From contig JAAOMT010000678.1 of NCBI GenBank assembly GCA_016748015.1, forward strand, positions 8,444 through 25,773: a stretch of 17,330 nt of DNA, in the 5' to 3' direction. This DNA comes from Geosiphon pyriformis (taxonomy: Eukaryota; Glomeromycota; Glomeromycetes; Archaeosporales; Geosiphonaceae). A model generated the notes under the pieces. It ran no database searches. It worked only from the letters and a program-made list of their open reading frames with translations, and was not told where the DNA came from. Shown here one piece after another: positions 1 to 8,199 of this stretch. Position numbers and translations under genes: made by a program. Position 1 is the stretch's first letter, and every line of letters begins with the position of its first letter.

Positions 1-849
1 ATATAACAATATTATAGATAATAAAAATCTTAACTTTTTGCTAACAGTAAATTGTAATTTTTTTGTTTAAATTGTTGTTTAATATTACTTTCTGTATCTA
101 ATTTGAGTTTTTTAGGAGTTTTAATATTGTGGTTTTTTTTAAGCTATAAGTAATAATTTTGTGTATATAATTTAATTTTTTGTTAATAAAAAGAAGAATT
201 TCTGTAGCTGCTTTTTTAGTAATTAAAATTGAATATAATAGTAAATTTTAATAAATCTGTTTTTCGAGTTTTTAATATCTATTGTTTTACTTAAATAATA
301 GTTGATCTTGGCATATTACAATACAAAAAATCACTTTTAGTTACAAATATTTTTTTTTGAAATTTCTAAATTTTTTAAAAATATTAATATAATGCTTTTC
401 TAAAAAACAAATTTTTTTTTTAATTGTTTTAATAGTTATTACTTTGTAAGTTTTTTAAATATTTTGTCTTGGAATTTTATAATTTCACAGAAAACACTAA
501 ATATTATAAGTAAATTTGGTAAGGTATGTTTATAAGATTTGGCATACATAATTTGATAATAAAAGTCAATTAAATATAAATAAATTGGTTTTGTTGGTTA
601 AATTAATTATTATTTTTTGAAAAATTTTTGTTTGGAGTTCTATTTATTGAGTTTTTTGTTATAAAACACAAAAATGTTGTTACTTTAAATATAGTGTTAT
701 AGTTATGTTTTTTTTGAGTTAATAAGCACAGTTACTAAAATTTAGTATTGTTTTTTTGCTTTTTTAATAAACTAACAAAATAAAATTAATATTTAAACTT
801 AAAAAAAGCTTTTTTTTAGCAAGTTATTACAAAGTTTATTCTCAAACAG
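1..849 (-). other. Unassigned AT-rich stretch with a decayed coding-like frame
   Basis: No recognised gene lies here. Between about 1 and 560 one minus-strand frame reads like old coding sequence: it gives long residue runs with mixed composition, such as a stretch beginning YAKINYYLSKTIDIKN near 305-255. Nearly all of its in-frame stops are TAA. That is what Gln, Arg or Trp codons become under heavy C-to-T and G-to-A change, as in the neighbouring elements. The family was not recognised. From about 560 to 849 only AT-rich sequence with T runs is seen. The left LTR of gypsy element 1 starts at 850, so this stretch is either the insertion target or a different older repeat. Confidence 0.35.
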
Positions 850-1616
850 TATTACAAGAGGGTTTTCTTAGTATATTTTAATTGTTAATATCCTGTTTTA
901 ATTGCAATTAGTCTCTCATGAGTTTCTCAATTTTATGTGTTAGATATTAATGATAATGTACTGAAAATTTTCTCTTGATGTTGTGATGTAAGTCTTTTCT
1001 TTAATTCTAGTTGTCTTTATATGTTGTGTACTTTTTCCCAGAGGCTAATCTGAAATCTACCTACTGTCTGAGGTTTTCTCTGAGGCTATTCTTGCAATTG
1101 TCTAATGTGTTTCTCTAATCTAGAAACACGGAATATTAATGGTTTTTTTGTGATTTCCCTAAGTATATAATAAAACTTTTTTAATTTAATTAGTAACCAC
1201 GTGAATAATCTTAATCAGAGATTATTCTTTCAAAAAGTTCAAAGATAGAATGATAGTTTCATTCGCTAGAAAGAATATGAGAACTCTATTGTTAATCTTA
1301 TAATTGTAATATTAATTCAATTTATTATTTTTATTAATTTTTTTTGAATAAAATTTTATTTAGATATTTGTTGCTTTGAGTTGAAGCTGTTTTTTCTTCA
1401 TCATTAAAACTATTATATATATATATAATTATTGTTTTGCAAAATAATGTCTTGTAATACTTTATTTCCATTATTTCTAAATAGTGCTTGCTGCTATTGT
1501 ATGGTAGTGCTTGCTGTTATTTGTAAATCATTTTTTTTATAAATTGTTGCTGTGCTATTTCATAATTGGCTAATTTATATTATTTATAATTCCTATTAAA
1601 TTCTTGAACTGTAACA
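850..1616 (-). repeat. 3' LTR of gypsy element 1 (about 767 bp)
   Basis: The segment 850-1420 aligns along its length with 7633-8180, with mostly transition differences. In the element's orientation the LTR begins TGTTACAG (1616-1609) and ends with TTGTAATA (857-850). These are near-perfect inverted ends once one C-to-T change is allowed. A polypurine tract sits directly upstream of the TG start, as expected for a 3' LTR. A block of about 29 bp near 1055-1085 is absent from the other copy. The stretch 1421-1616 has no partner because the right copy is cut at 8180. Confidence 0.85.
1414..1427. repeat. (TA)7 microsatellite inside the LTR, possible TATA region
   Basis: Seven perfect TA units lie about 190 bases into the LTR in its transcribed orientation. 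A TATA-like promoter element is plausible at that depth but unproven. The partner copy runs only into the start of this repeat before adapter sequence begins at 8181. Confidence 0.35.
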
Positions 1617-1631
1617 TTATCCTCTCCTTTC
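1617..1631 (-). promoter_or_regulatory. Polypurine tract (plus-strand primer) of gypsy element 1
   Basis: On the minus strand the sequence GAAAGGAGAGGATAA runs directly into the LTR start TGTTACAG. A purine tract abutting the 3' LTR is where plus-strand DNA synthesis is primed in LTR retrotransposons. Its position independently supports 1616 as the LTR boundary. Confidence 0.7.
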
Positions 1632-1844
1632 AAAATTAAGCTTTGTTGAAATTGAAGTTAATTTCTTCATTGATTTCTATATTACTATAATAATCTAATA
1701 CTGTATTATTAATTTGTTGTTGTAAATTTTAAAATTGTAAATTGGTTAATCATCCAATGCTATTAATTGTTATAAGATTCATAGTTAAATTCAATAATAC
1801 TTTGTAACAATTTTCAAAAGCCTTAAAAATTTTGTAAACAGCTT
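1632..1844 (-). other. Element 1 sequence between pol remnant and 3' LTR, no clear gene
   Basis: The minus strand here shows only short peptide traces in mixed frames. In an intact element the integrase core and C-terminus would lie in this position. Only about 210 bases remain, so most of the integrase was deleted. Confidence 0.5.
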
Positions 1845-2060
1845 TTATATAAAGTATATTGTTGGTTTTTCCAATAAAACTTTCCAATTGTTGTATTGTT
1901 GTTTTGCTGAATACTTTGACTGAATCTTTTGAGTATAATGTTTTGATAATTTCTGGAACTTAATTAGTTCTTTTATCAGTGTGTCTTCATCTAACTGTAG
2001 TGTTTTCAAGTATTGGCTAAGATTTTTGTAAAGGTAATTGTCCATTGTTTATAAATTGGT
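1845..2060 (-). pseudogene. pol remnant: linker between RNase H and integrase (leader only)
   Basis: An open stretch of about 66 codons reads LYKNLSQYLKTLQLDEDT near its start. This resembles the helical segment that leads into the integrase HHCC domain of Ty3/gypsy polyproteins. A frame change near 2045 separates it from RNase H. A second minus-strand frame in the same bases ends in a short LYIKAV-like trace, the usual entry to the HHCC domain, and then homology stops. No HHCC motif and no catalytic core follow, so the integrase of element 1 is deleted just after its leader. The assignment rests on position and weak resemblance. Confidence 0.5.
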
Positions 2061-2478
2061 TGTTGTTTGATGGTTTTTATGTATGTCTCATTCACAACAA
2101 GCAGTTAACATTGGCATTTTTGGTACCTTCTTTATATTTAATAATGTATTTATATAGTGCTAATATTTCTGTTCATCTTGCATATTTTCCTGTTAATGTT
2201 TTTTTGCTTTTTAACCAAACCAATCTTTTGTGATTGGTAGTAATGTCAAATGGTTTATAGAGCAAATATGTTGAAAAGTAAATGCAGCTCTAGACTATGG
2301 CTAAGCATTCCAATTCATGAGCTGTGTAGTTTTGTTCTGCTGTACTTAGGCTTCTACTGGCATACGCAATTACATGTTCTCTTCCATTATTGTCTTTTTG
2401 AGACAGAATGACACCAATCTTAGTTCCAGAGATATTTGTAGCTAAAATGAATTTCTTGTCGAAATTCAAGTAGATCAT
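2061..2478 (-). pseudogene. pol remnant: gypsy RNase H domain
   Basis: RNase H degrades the RNA strand of the RNA:DNA hybrid during reverse transcription. The frame begins YLNFDKKFILATNISGTKIG, matching the family pattern ATDASxxGIG with the catalytic Asp changed to Asn. It continues through IAYASRSLSTAEQNYTAHELECLAIV, given here in two parts: IAYASRSLS and AEQNYTAHELECLAIV. A TAG at 2290-2292 replaces the conserved Trp that follows LAIV, and the same frame goes on past it to KPFDITTNHKRLVWL, where the usual TDH is TNH. A TGA near 2175 replaces the Trp of the ARWTEIL stretch. The domain is in frame with reverse transcriptase and is clearly inactive. Confidence 0.85.
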
Positions 2479-3889
2479 TATTGGAGCTTCAATAAGCTTT
2501 TGTCTGAGGTAATTAAATGTTTTTTGTTGTGTGTCTGTTCATTCAAACTTTACATTTTTAGATAGTAAATAATTAAGAGACTTGGCAATGTCTGAGAATT
2601 TATTTACAAAGCATTAATAGTAAGATACAAGTTTTAAAAATTCTCTTACTTCTGTTATATTCTGAGGTACTGGAAAGTTCTTTACTTTGTCCACTTTTGA
2701 TTGATCTAGTTTTATTCCATCTTTTCTAACTATATGTCCTAAAAAAGCTAATTCATTTTTTCCAAAGAAGTATTTTTCTAAGTTTAATTTGAGTTTAGTA
2801 TGTCTTAATTTTTCAAAAACTTGTTGTAAATGTTGTAGATAATCCATAAATATTGGTAAGAAAACATTGGTATCATCCAAGTAAACAACAATAGATTGCC
2901 ACAAAATTCCTGAGTAGATTATGTCTATTAGTTATTAAAATATTGCAGGAGCATTAGTGAGTCCAAAGAGCATTATATTGAATTTATAATTGTCATTTTG
3001 TGTGGTAAATATTGTTTTGTGTCTGTCTTTTGAGTCCATTTCAACTTGCCAGTATTCACTGGTCAAGTCAAGTGTAGAAAACCATTTTGCTCCTCCAAAA
3101 ACGTCAAAGATTTTGTCAATTAATGGTATTGGATATGAGTTTTTGGTTGTTTTGCTGTTTAGTTTGTGATAGTTGACACAAAATCTAATTTTTCCATTTT
3201 TTTTTCTTACTAAGACAATTGGTGAGGACCATGGGCTTATAGATGGTTAAATTATTCCATTTTCTAGTATTCTTTGGATTTTTTTTCAGATGAAATTATG
3301 TTTCATGAGTGGAACATGATAGGCATGTTGTTTTTCAGCTCTTGTATTACCAGTGAAAATTTGGTGTTGAACCAAGTTGGTTCATCCAAATTCACCATCC
3401 TGCAAGAATATATCAGAGTATTTTAGAATTAATGCTTTTAGTTGATGTTGTTAATCCAGATTTATTGATCTAATGCTTAATTTTGTCAATTTTTTGGGTG
3501 TAAATTGGTAGCATTTCAATGGTGTCTGCCAATTTATTGATGTCAGTTCACAATACAGTGCGATTTCTGGAAAATTCAGAATTTCTTGTGGTATTGACAC
3601 ATTTTTTAGTTCTGTTCTAAGGTATCTCATGATGGTGTTTTCTGGAATGTATATGAGCTTTTCTGTAGTATTTATAATAGGAATTTTTATTCATTGTGTT
3701 TTGTCAACTGAAATAAAAAGGTTAACAAATCCTATGAAAAACTGTTGGCAAGTTTCTGAGTGGGGCTCAAATATTAGATTTATATCTTTTATTGTTCTTT
3801 TTATTTTAATTTCTGATTTTTCATAAAGTGTGAGTGTAATTGACTATTCATTTCTAATTAATTCATTTTTTTCCTCTGGTGTTTCAATA
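2479..3889 (-). pseudogene. pol remnant: pre-RT spacer and Ty3/gypsy reverse transcriptase
   Basis: A spacer (about 3889-3480) precedes the reverse transcriptase fold. The polymerase is recognised by SPWSSPIVLVRKKNGKIRFC (near 3235-3175), FSTLDLTSEYWQVEMD with the first catalytic Asp (near 3080-3035), FGLTNAPAIF (near 2970-2940) and VVYLDDTNVF with an intact YLDD (near 2890-2865). FLGHIVRKDG and FEWTD-like positions follow. All lie in one frame. In-frame stops fall where the family usually has Arg or Gln: before PSISPW, and as two adjacent TAA codons after NAPAIF. A TGA replaces the Trp in KFE-TDTQQ near 2545. VDYRKLN is seen as VNYHKLN. The catalytic Asp residues survive, but the protein is broken by many stops. 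Confidence 0.93.
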
Positions 3890-3896
3890 AAATTTG

Positions 3897-4290
3897 CTTT
3901 AATTCCTTTTCCTGTTGATTCAAAACCATAAATTTCTCTTATTGTTTGTGTTAATTCTCTCAATTTTCTATTGGTACAAAATTTCCAACTTTTACTAATG
4001 GTAGGAAAATTGCTTATACAATCTTTTTCTTAAATTCAATGGTATAAGATTTTTTTGAATTGTTCTGTAGTAAAACCATTAAATTTCTAGTGTAATCAGA
4101 GTTAATTACTCCTTTTTGAATGCTTATTTCTTTTTTCATGAGGCTTGATTGTGATGTTATTTGGATCATTATTCCTGGCAGAATTTCAAATGCTATTTTT
4201 AAGTCAATTTTAGTAATACTTCTGGGTGGCAACGTCATGAATTGGTCTTCTAAATACCATAGATCAAATCCAGCATCAGTTGGATGGATT
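3897..4290 (-). pseudogene. dUTPase domain embedded in gypsy pol (element 1)
   Basis: dUTPase hydrolyses dUTP to dUMP and pyrophosphate and so limits uracil in newly made DNA. The trimeric-dUTPase motifs are seen in order. Motif 1 is DAGFDLWYLED (near 4275-4240). Motif 2 is TSQSSLMKKE, for the usual SRSSL(A)KKG (near 4155-4125). Motif 3 is GVINSDYTRN, for GVIDxDYxG (near 4110-4080). Motif 4 is the AIFLPLVKV strand near 4010-3985, just after a TAA at 4014-4016. Motif 5 is REIYGFESTGKG, for GFGSTG (near 3930-3900). A one-base loss near 3960 shifts the frame before motif 5. The Asp in motif 3, Gly in motifs 2 and 5 and Arg in motif 2 are changed, all by G-to-A. dUTPase inside Ty3/gypsy elements is known from fungi, including Phanerochaete. 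Confidence 0.88.
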
Positions 4291-4379
4291 CTTTCAGGGA
4301 CTATTCTTAAGTGCCCATTATCATAGTACTAGATGATCTAGATTGGTATAGGCTAAAATATTTTTGACTTGGGACCATT

Positions 4380-5110
4380 AAGTGAGTTTTGTTGATTTAT
4401 TGATTGATTTTGGTACTACTGATTCTTAATTTCCATTTTTCTTTCAAAGTTTTTTTTTGTATTGACACTTTTCACAGTGCTGACTTTGGCATGGGATAAG
4501 ACAGTCTTTGCAAAGATAAGTATTAATCTAAGTAAGATATTGTTCCTGTTCTTAGCGAGTGGAACACAGCTGTTAATAATTTTCCTGAAATTTGTCCATT
4601 GGGTTGAACATGTTATAGTTGGCAACTTCATTGGCTATTTTGGCTGACACTTTCCAACATCATATTTCTTTGGTGGTTTCTCCTTTTACTTTGGCTTGTG
4701 CAGTGTTGTTTAATTCATCCTTGTTATGTGAATAGTGCTGCAGTTTTCTTAATACTCTGTTGAATGCTGCTTTGAATAACATTCCTCCTCTTATTCAGTA
4801 ACAGATGAAAATCATGTATTGGCAAGTTGTGTCACACATTCCTTTTCTGCTTGGCATGTTAATTCAGTCGCACTCTTTTGGTAATAGTTCTCCACGAAAC
4901 ATGGTTCTTTGTCTCATTTTCCATGTCTTTCTAGGTAACCATATTTTTCTTTGTTACAATAGTTACAATAGTAGTGAGTGGGGTTTTTTGAGTCTTCGTC
5001 TGGTGTACTGTACACAGTCATGAATGAGAGTTTTTTATTGCAAACTGAACATTCCAGTTTTGGTCTGCATTGCTGGTGGTCATTATAGCTGATAAAAAGC
5101 TCTTAAGTGG
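4380..5110 (-). pseudogene. Cys-rich putative zinc-binding region between protease and dUTPase (element 1)
   Basis: The frame continues from the protease (a TGA and a TAA replace Trp and Gln in LD-TT-EL near 5110) into PKLECSVCNKKLSFM and then YYCNYCNKEKYGYLERHGK. This gives two CxxC pairs about 25 residues apart (near 5050-4935), followed by a TGA for a probable Trp and DKEPC. After a frame change near 4620, a compact cluster C-x2-C-x3-C-x4-C-x2-C lies at 4465-4512, read as LCKDCLIPCQSQHCEKCQ. The same arrangement recurs in element 2 of this window, so it belongs to the family. Zinc binding is inferred from Cys spacing. The role is unknown, and nucleic-acid binding or polyprotein folding are possibilities. 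Confidence 0.65.
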
Positions 5111-5640
5111 TTCAGTCTAATGTGACATTGGCTTTTGTTAGCCAGTCATTCTCTACTAATGCTTGATATTATGTAGCATTTATTACTAATACTTTTGTAG
5201 ATATTATTATGTCATTAATTTCAAAAGAGAATAAGTCGATTTCACCATGAGGCAGCTTGATATTTCTATTGGCTGTTATAATTTGGAATGTTGTGGTACA
5301 ATCAACTTTGAAACCTAGTTGGTTTACTAGTTGAAGTATCACAATGCTTCCAGTAGATCTACTGTCTAAGATAAGTTTAATTGGCATGTAATTTACTTTT
5401 GCTTCCATGTATATAGCAGTGATTGGGTGTTTCTCATCCAATGTTGCTTCACTAAACATAGCCTTTTTTTTCTCTAATTCAAAAGGAAAAATAGCTGTGA
5501 GGCTGTTATCTTCTGTGACAATGGCTGGTGGTATTGTTTGGATCAAGTTCTGGCTATTGGTGATATTTTCAGTTCCAGATATATTATCATTAATATTTCT
5601 GAGATTTAAGTTTTCCGATATATTAAGATAAGTTGGCTAG
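5111..5640 (-). pseudogene. Retropepsin-like aspartic protease of gypsy element 1
   Basis: The protease would cut the gag-pol polyprotein in the virus-like particle. The open stretch 5169-5546 reads MPIKLILDSRSTGSIVILQL near 5400-5340. The family active site is LILDSGSxxS, so the Gly after the catalytic Asp-Ser has become Arg (GGA to AGA). ITANRNIKLPHGEIDLFSFE and the strand KVLVINAT follow in the usual order. A TAA then replaces a probable Gln, after which YQALVENDWLTKANVTLD continues in frame. The frame is open upstream to about 5640 with no ATG needed, as expected for a domain inside a polyprotein. Confidence 0.82.
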
Positions 5641-6579
5641 AAATTTGGGTAATTTGGGTAGTTTGCATTTGTTTGCTGATTAGGTCTACGTAATTAGAAT
5701 TTCTAGTAATAATCATGTTTTGACCTAATACTGGCTGGCTTCAAAACTCTGGATGCCAGTTTGGATTTGAAATCTCTGGTTATTGCTGATAAGTTCTTTA
5801 ATTTTGATATGTAGTGAAGTATTGACATGGTATCGATATGTATTAATTTTTGAGCATTTGAGGCATGTAATAATTATTTTCACATGGCTCTTGCATTATT
5901 TGTGTTTAACATTGACTGATCAAATGTTCTACATGTTTGCAAAAATGGCAGGTGCATGTTTCTGTTCTGAAGTCCTAACATAACAAGTAATTATTTTGGC
6001 TGCTGTTGAATTCCTGGTTGTGTTTTTGAGGTGTTTGGTATGTGTTATTTTTTCTTGGATTCAAAATAAGATAACTTTCTATTTTCTTAGAGAGTTCCTC
6101 CCCTAATTATATTACTCTCTTTTTTAATGTTTCTGTCTTGTTTTTTTCTATTATCATGTTAACTATTTGACTATGATTAGCTTTTTTCTTAGCCAATTTA
6201 AGGACTCTGGCAAGCATAATGGCTTCTAGTAATGAATTAGGGTGGGCAGAGCATATTCTTCTTAAAATGTTGCTTTTTAATCCTCTAATAAATTGATTTA
6301 AAATCTGAGAATTGGTATAGTATTCTTGCTTAATTGCTTTAATCTAATGGCAAATTCAATTAAATTGAGCAAGATATTGGGTAACAGTTTTACCTGTTCC
6401 TTGCTTGATAGTATTGAATTTGTTTTGTAATTGAATTACGGCATTTGAATTGCTGAATACTTCAAGAACATGTCTTTAAATTGGGTGAAACTTGTGGGTT
6501 TTGTTTCCAAACTTTAATATCATGAGTTAGCAGTTTCTTTTAAAAAAAAAAGTAATGTTTGAATTGCTCTTTGATCATT
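5641..6579 (-). pseudogene. gag C-terminal half with CCHC zinc knuckle (element 1)
   Basis: Gag forms the particle shell and binds element RNA. Just downstream of the previous open segment the frame reads NDQRAIQTLLFFLKETANS, then stops in place of Trp and Gln in the family's S-W-Y-Q, then SLETKPTSFTQFKDMF. After a frame change near 6480 it continues QNKFNTIKQGTGKTVTQYL and QILNQFIRGLKSNIL, typical of the Retrotrans_gag fold. A knuckle C-x2-C-x4-H-x4-C (CHFCKHVEHLISQC) lies at 5909-5950, with Glu where Gly is usual before His. Beyond it is a Gln- and Asn-rich tail with another frame change near 5720, leading into the protease frame. Confidence 0.8.
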
Positions 6580-7577
6580 TTAGTTATTTGCTTGGATGGC
6601 TTTTTGTGTTTCTTTAAGCCATGTGTGCACATCTGTTTCTTCTTTTTCTCCTAAGAAATCTATTAATTGTGCAATGTATAATGTGGTTATTTCATCGTCG
6701 TTTTCTGCTGGTAGATTTATTGGTCTAAGAAGAGTAAGGATGATATTTTCTTGTGTGTTTCTAAAAGTAGCTTCTCTTATATCTAGTTTTTCCTCTTGGT
6801 TTTTAGATTGATTGCTTGATCTGGTGACTGGTTTTGTTTTTGGTTCTTTGATAGGTTCTTTGGTTTCCAATTCAGACTCCTTTTTATAATTTTCAAACTT
6901 TGCTTCAAAATTTGGCTGGAGTAATGGCATTTTGAAAAGTGATAAATATCCTTCTGTTATTGGTATATTTCTCCAATTATGTTGTTTAAGTTTATTAGTA
7001 TAATTAAGAGTTTTTGGTATTTGTGGAGTTGATGTTGATGATAATGCAGCTCCTAATAAAATTTGTATTTTATTTTCTGGTGAAAAATAGTATAATTTAT
7101 TTTCTGGTGAATAGATATGTTGTTTCTCCAATGATTGCATGACAGTTTTCTTTGGTGTTTGAGCAGGTGTTCCTAGTTTTTGCTGGTTACTTTTTTGATT
7201 AGTTTCTAAATTTTCTTTGGCTTGTTAGCACATTTCCTAGTGTTTCCTGTAGATATTGGAAAATTTTTGTTGATGTATTGCTCAATTTTGCAATGGATTT
7301 TGACAATAGTCATGGCTATTACTGCTACTTTCTTTGTAGTATATTGTGATAATTCTTTATACAATTCAAGTTTTGTGTTGTGTGGTTCTTCTTCCTTTCT
7401 TATGTGGTAATTTATTCTGGCATTGATATAATAAGTGAGAGCAGATTCTGCTGGACAACACCCTTTTGATAATCCAAGATCACTTTGATTTTGTGTGTAA
7501 ATAGCATGGCAGAATTCAAGAACAGTAAGAGTAGAAGTTTTTGTCACCACTTTTGTTTCTTCTTTTTTAGCAATAAA
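6580..7577 (-). pseudogene. gag N-terminal half (element 1)
   Basis: Two open segments make up this half. The first (7206-7550, open back to about 7577) contains LEFCHAIYTQNQ, PAESALTYYINARINYHI and LELYKELSQYTTKK, and matches the N-terminal gag region of related fungal elements as remembered. It has no ATG upstream of its first codons, so the start is lost or changed. The second (6580 to about 7205) is offset by one base near 7208. It carries a charged, Pro- and Lys-rich linker (ETKEPIKEPKTKPVTRSSNQ) and then LRPINLPAENDDEITTLYIA, which leads into the capsid-like fold. The stop at 6580-6582 stands where Trp is expected. Confidence 0.72.
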
Positions 7578-7612
7578 TTATTGCTAATTATTATTTTTTT
7601 TTTGATTTTTTT

Positions 7613-7630
7613 TTCTTGTAGGATTTACCA
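7613..7630 (-). promoter_or_regulatory. Candidate tRNA primer-binding site of element 1
   Basis: Just inside the 5' LTR the minus strand reads TGGTAAATCCTACAAGAA, two bases from the LTR end. Beginning with TGG near the LTR edge is the normal pattern for pairing with a tRNA 3' CCA. No particular tRNA fits convincingly, and mutation may have obscured the match. Confidence 0.35.
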
Positions 7631-7632
7631 AA

Positions 7633-8180
7633 TATTACAGGAGATTTTTTTTGGTATATTTTAATTGTTGATATTCCGTTTTAATTGCAATCAGTTTCTC
7701 ATGAGTTCCTCAATTTTATGTATTGAATATTAATAATAATATACTAAAAGTTTTTTCTTAATATTGTAATGTAAGTATTCTCTTTAATTCTAGTTGTCTT
7801 TGTATGTTGTGTACTCCTTTTCAGAGGCTAATCTGAAGCTATCTTTGCAATTGTCTGATGTGTTTTTCTAATCTAGAAACATAGAATATTAATGGCTTTT
7901 TCGCAATTTTCCTAAGTATATAATAAGGCTTTTTCAATTTTAATTAGTAACCACATGAATAATCTTAATCAAGGATTATTCTTCCAAAGGGTTTAAAGAT
8001 GAAATGATAGTTTCATTTGCTAAAAAGGATATGTAAATTCTATTGTTAATCTTACAATTGTGATGTTAATTCAATTTATTATTATTTTTTTATTAATTCT
8101 TTTTGAATAAGATTTTATTTAGATATTTGTTGCTTTTAGTTGAAGTTGTTAAATTTTTCATCATTAAAACTATTGTATAT
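7633..8180 (-). repeat. 5' LTR of gypsy element 1, truncated by an adapter join
   Basis: This copy aligns with 850-1420 and differs from it mainly by transitions. In one block of about 90 bases compared by eye, roughly one position in six differs. It lacks about 29 bp present near 1055-1085 of the other copy. It stops at 8180, where adapter sequence begins. By comparison with the other LTR, the first 196 or so bases of its U3 region are absent. Confidence 0.85.
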
Positions 8181-8199
8181 CTGTCTCTTATACACATCT
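8181..8199. other. Exact Tn5 mosaic end (tagmentation adapter) number 1
   Basis: The bases CTGTCTCTTATACACATCT are the 19-bp hyperactive Tn5 mosaic end used in Nextera-type libraries. That sequence is an engineered hybrid and not a natural genomic site. It interrupts an LTR in mid-sequence, which marks a false or unverified join. Confidence 0.95.

Larger units (their letters stand above)
850..8180 (-). mobile_element. Ty3/gypsy LTR retrotransposon, element 1 (decayed, 5' LTR truncated, integrase core missing)
   Basis: Two related direct repeats (850-1616 and 7633-8180) flank a minus-strand coding region. Read right to left its order is gag with CCHC knuckle, aspartic protease, Cys-rich region, dUTPase, reverse transcriptase with YLDD, and RNase H. 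Protease before reverse transcriptase, and the reverse transcriptase motifs themselves, fit Ty3/gypsy (Metaviridae). Where integrase should follow RNase H there is room for only its leader, so the core was deleted. The element is riddled with in-frame stops, plus single-base frameshifts near 7208, 6480, 5720, 4620, 3960 and 2045. It cannot move by itself. The right LTR stops exactly at a synthetic adapter sequence, so its outer end and any target duplication cannot be examined. Confidence 0.9.

Noticed and set aside
4416-4631. Minus-strand open frame at 4416-4631 as the true coding frame.
   Set aside because: The neighbouring minus-strand frame carries the Cys cluster that is shared with element 2, so this one is a shadow.
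2045-7410. Plus-strand open frames such as 3629-3826, 4120-4326, 4462-4647, 4805-5023 and 5407-5631.
   Set aside because: Each lies opposite a recognised minus-strand gypsy domain, has hydrophobic low-complexity content and shows no family motif.
850-8180. Target-site duplication flanking gypsy element 1.
   Set aside because: The right LTR is cut by adapter sequence at 8180, so the outer right flank is not present for comparison.
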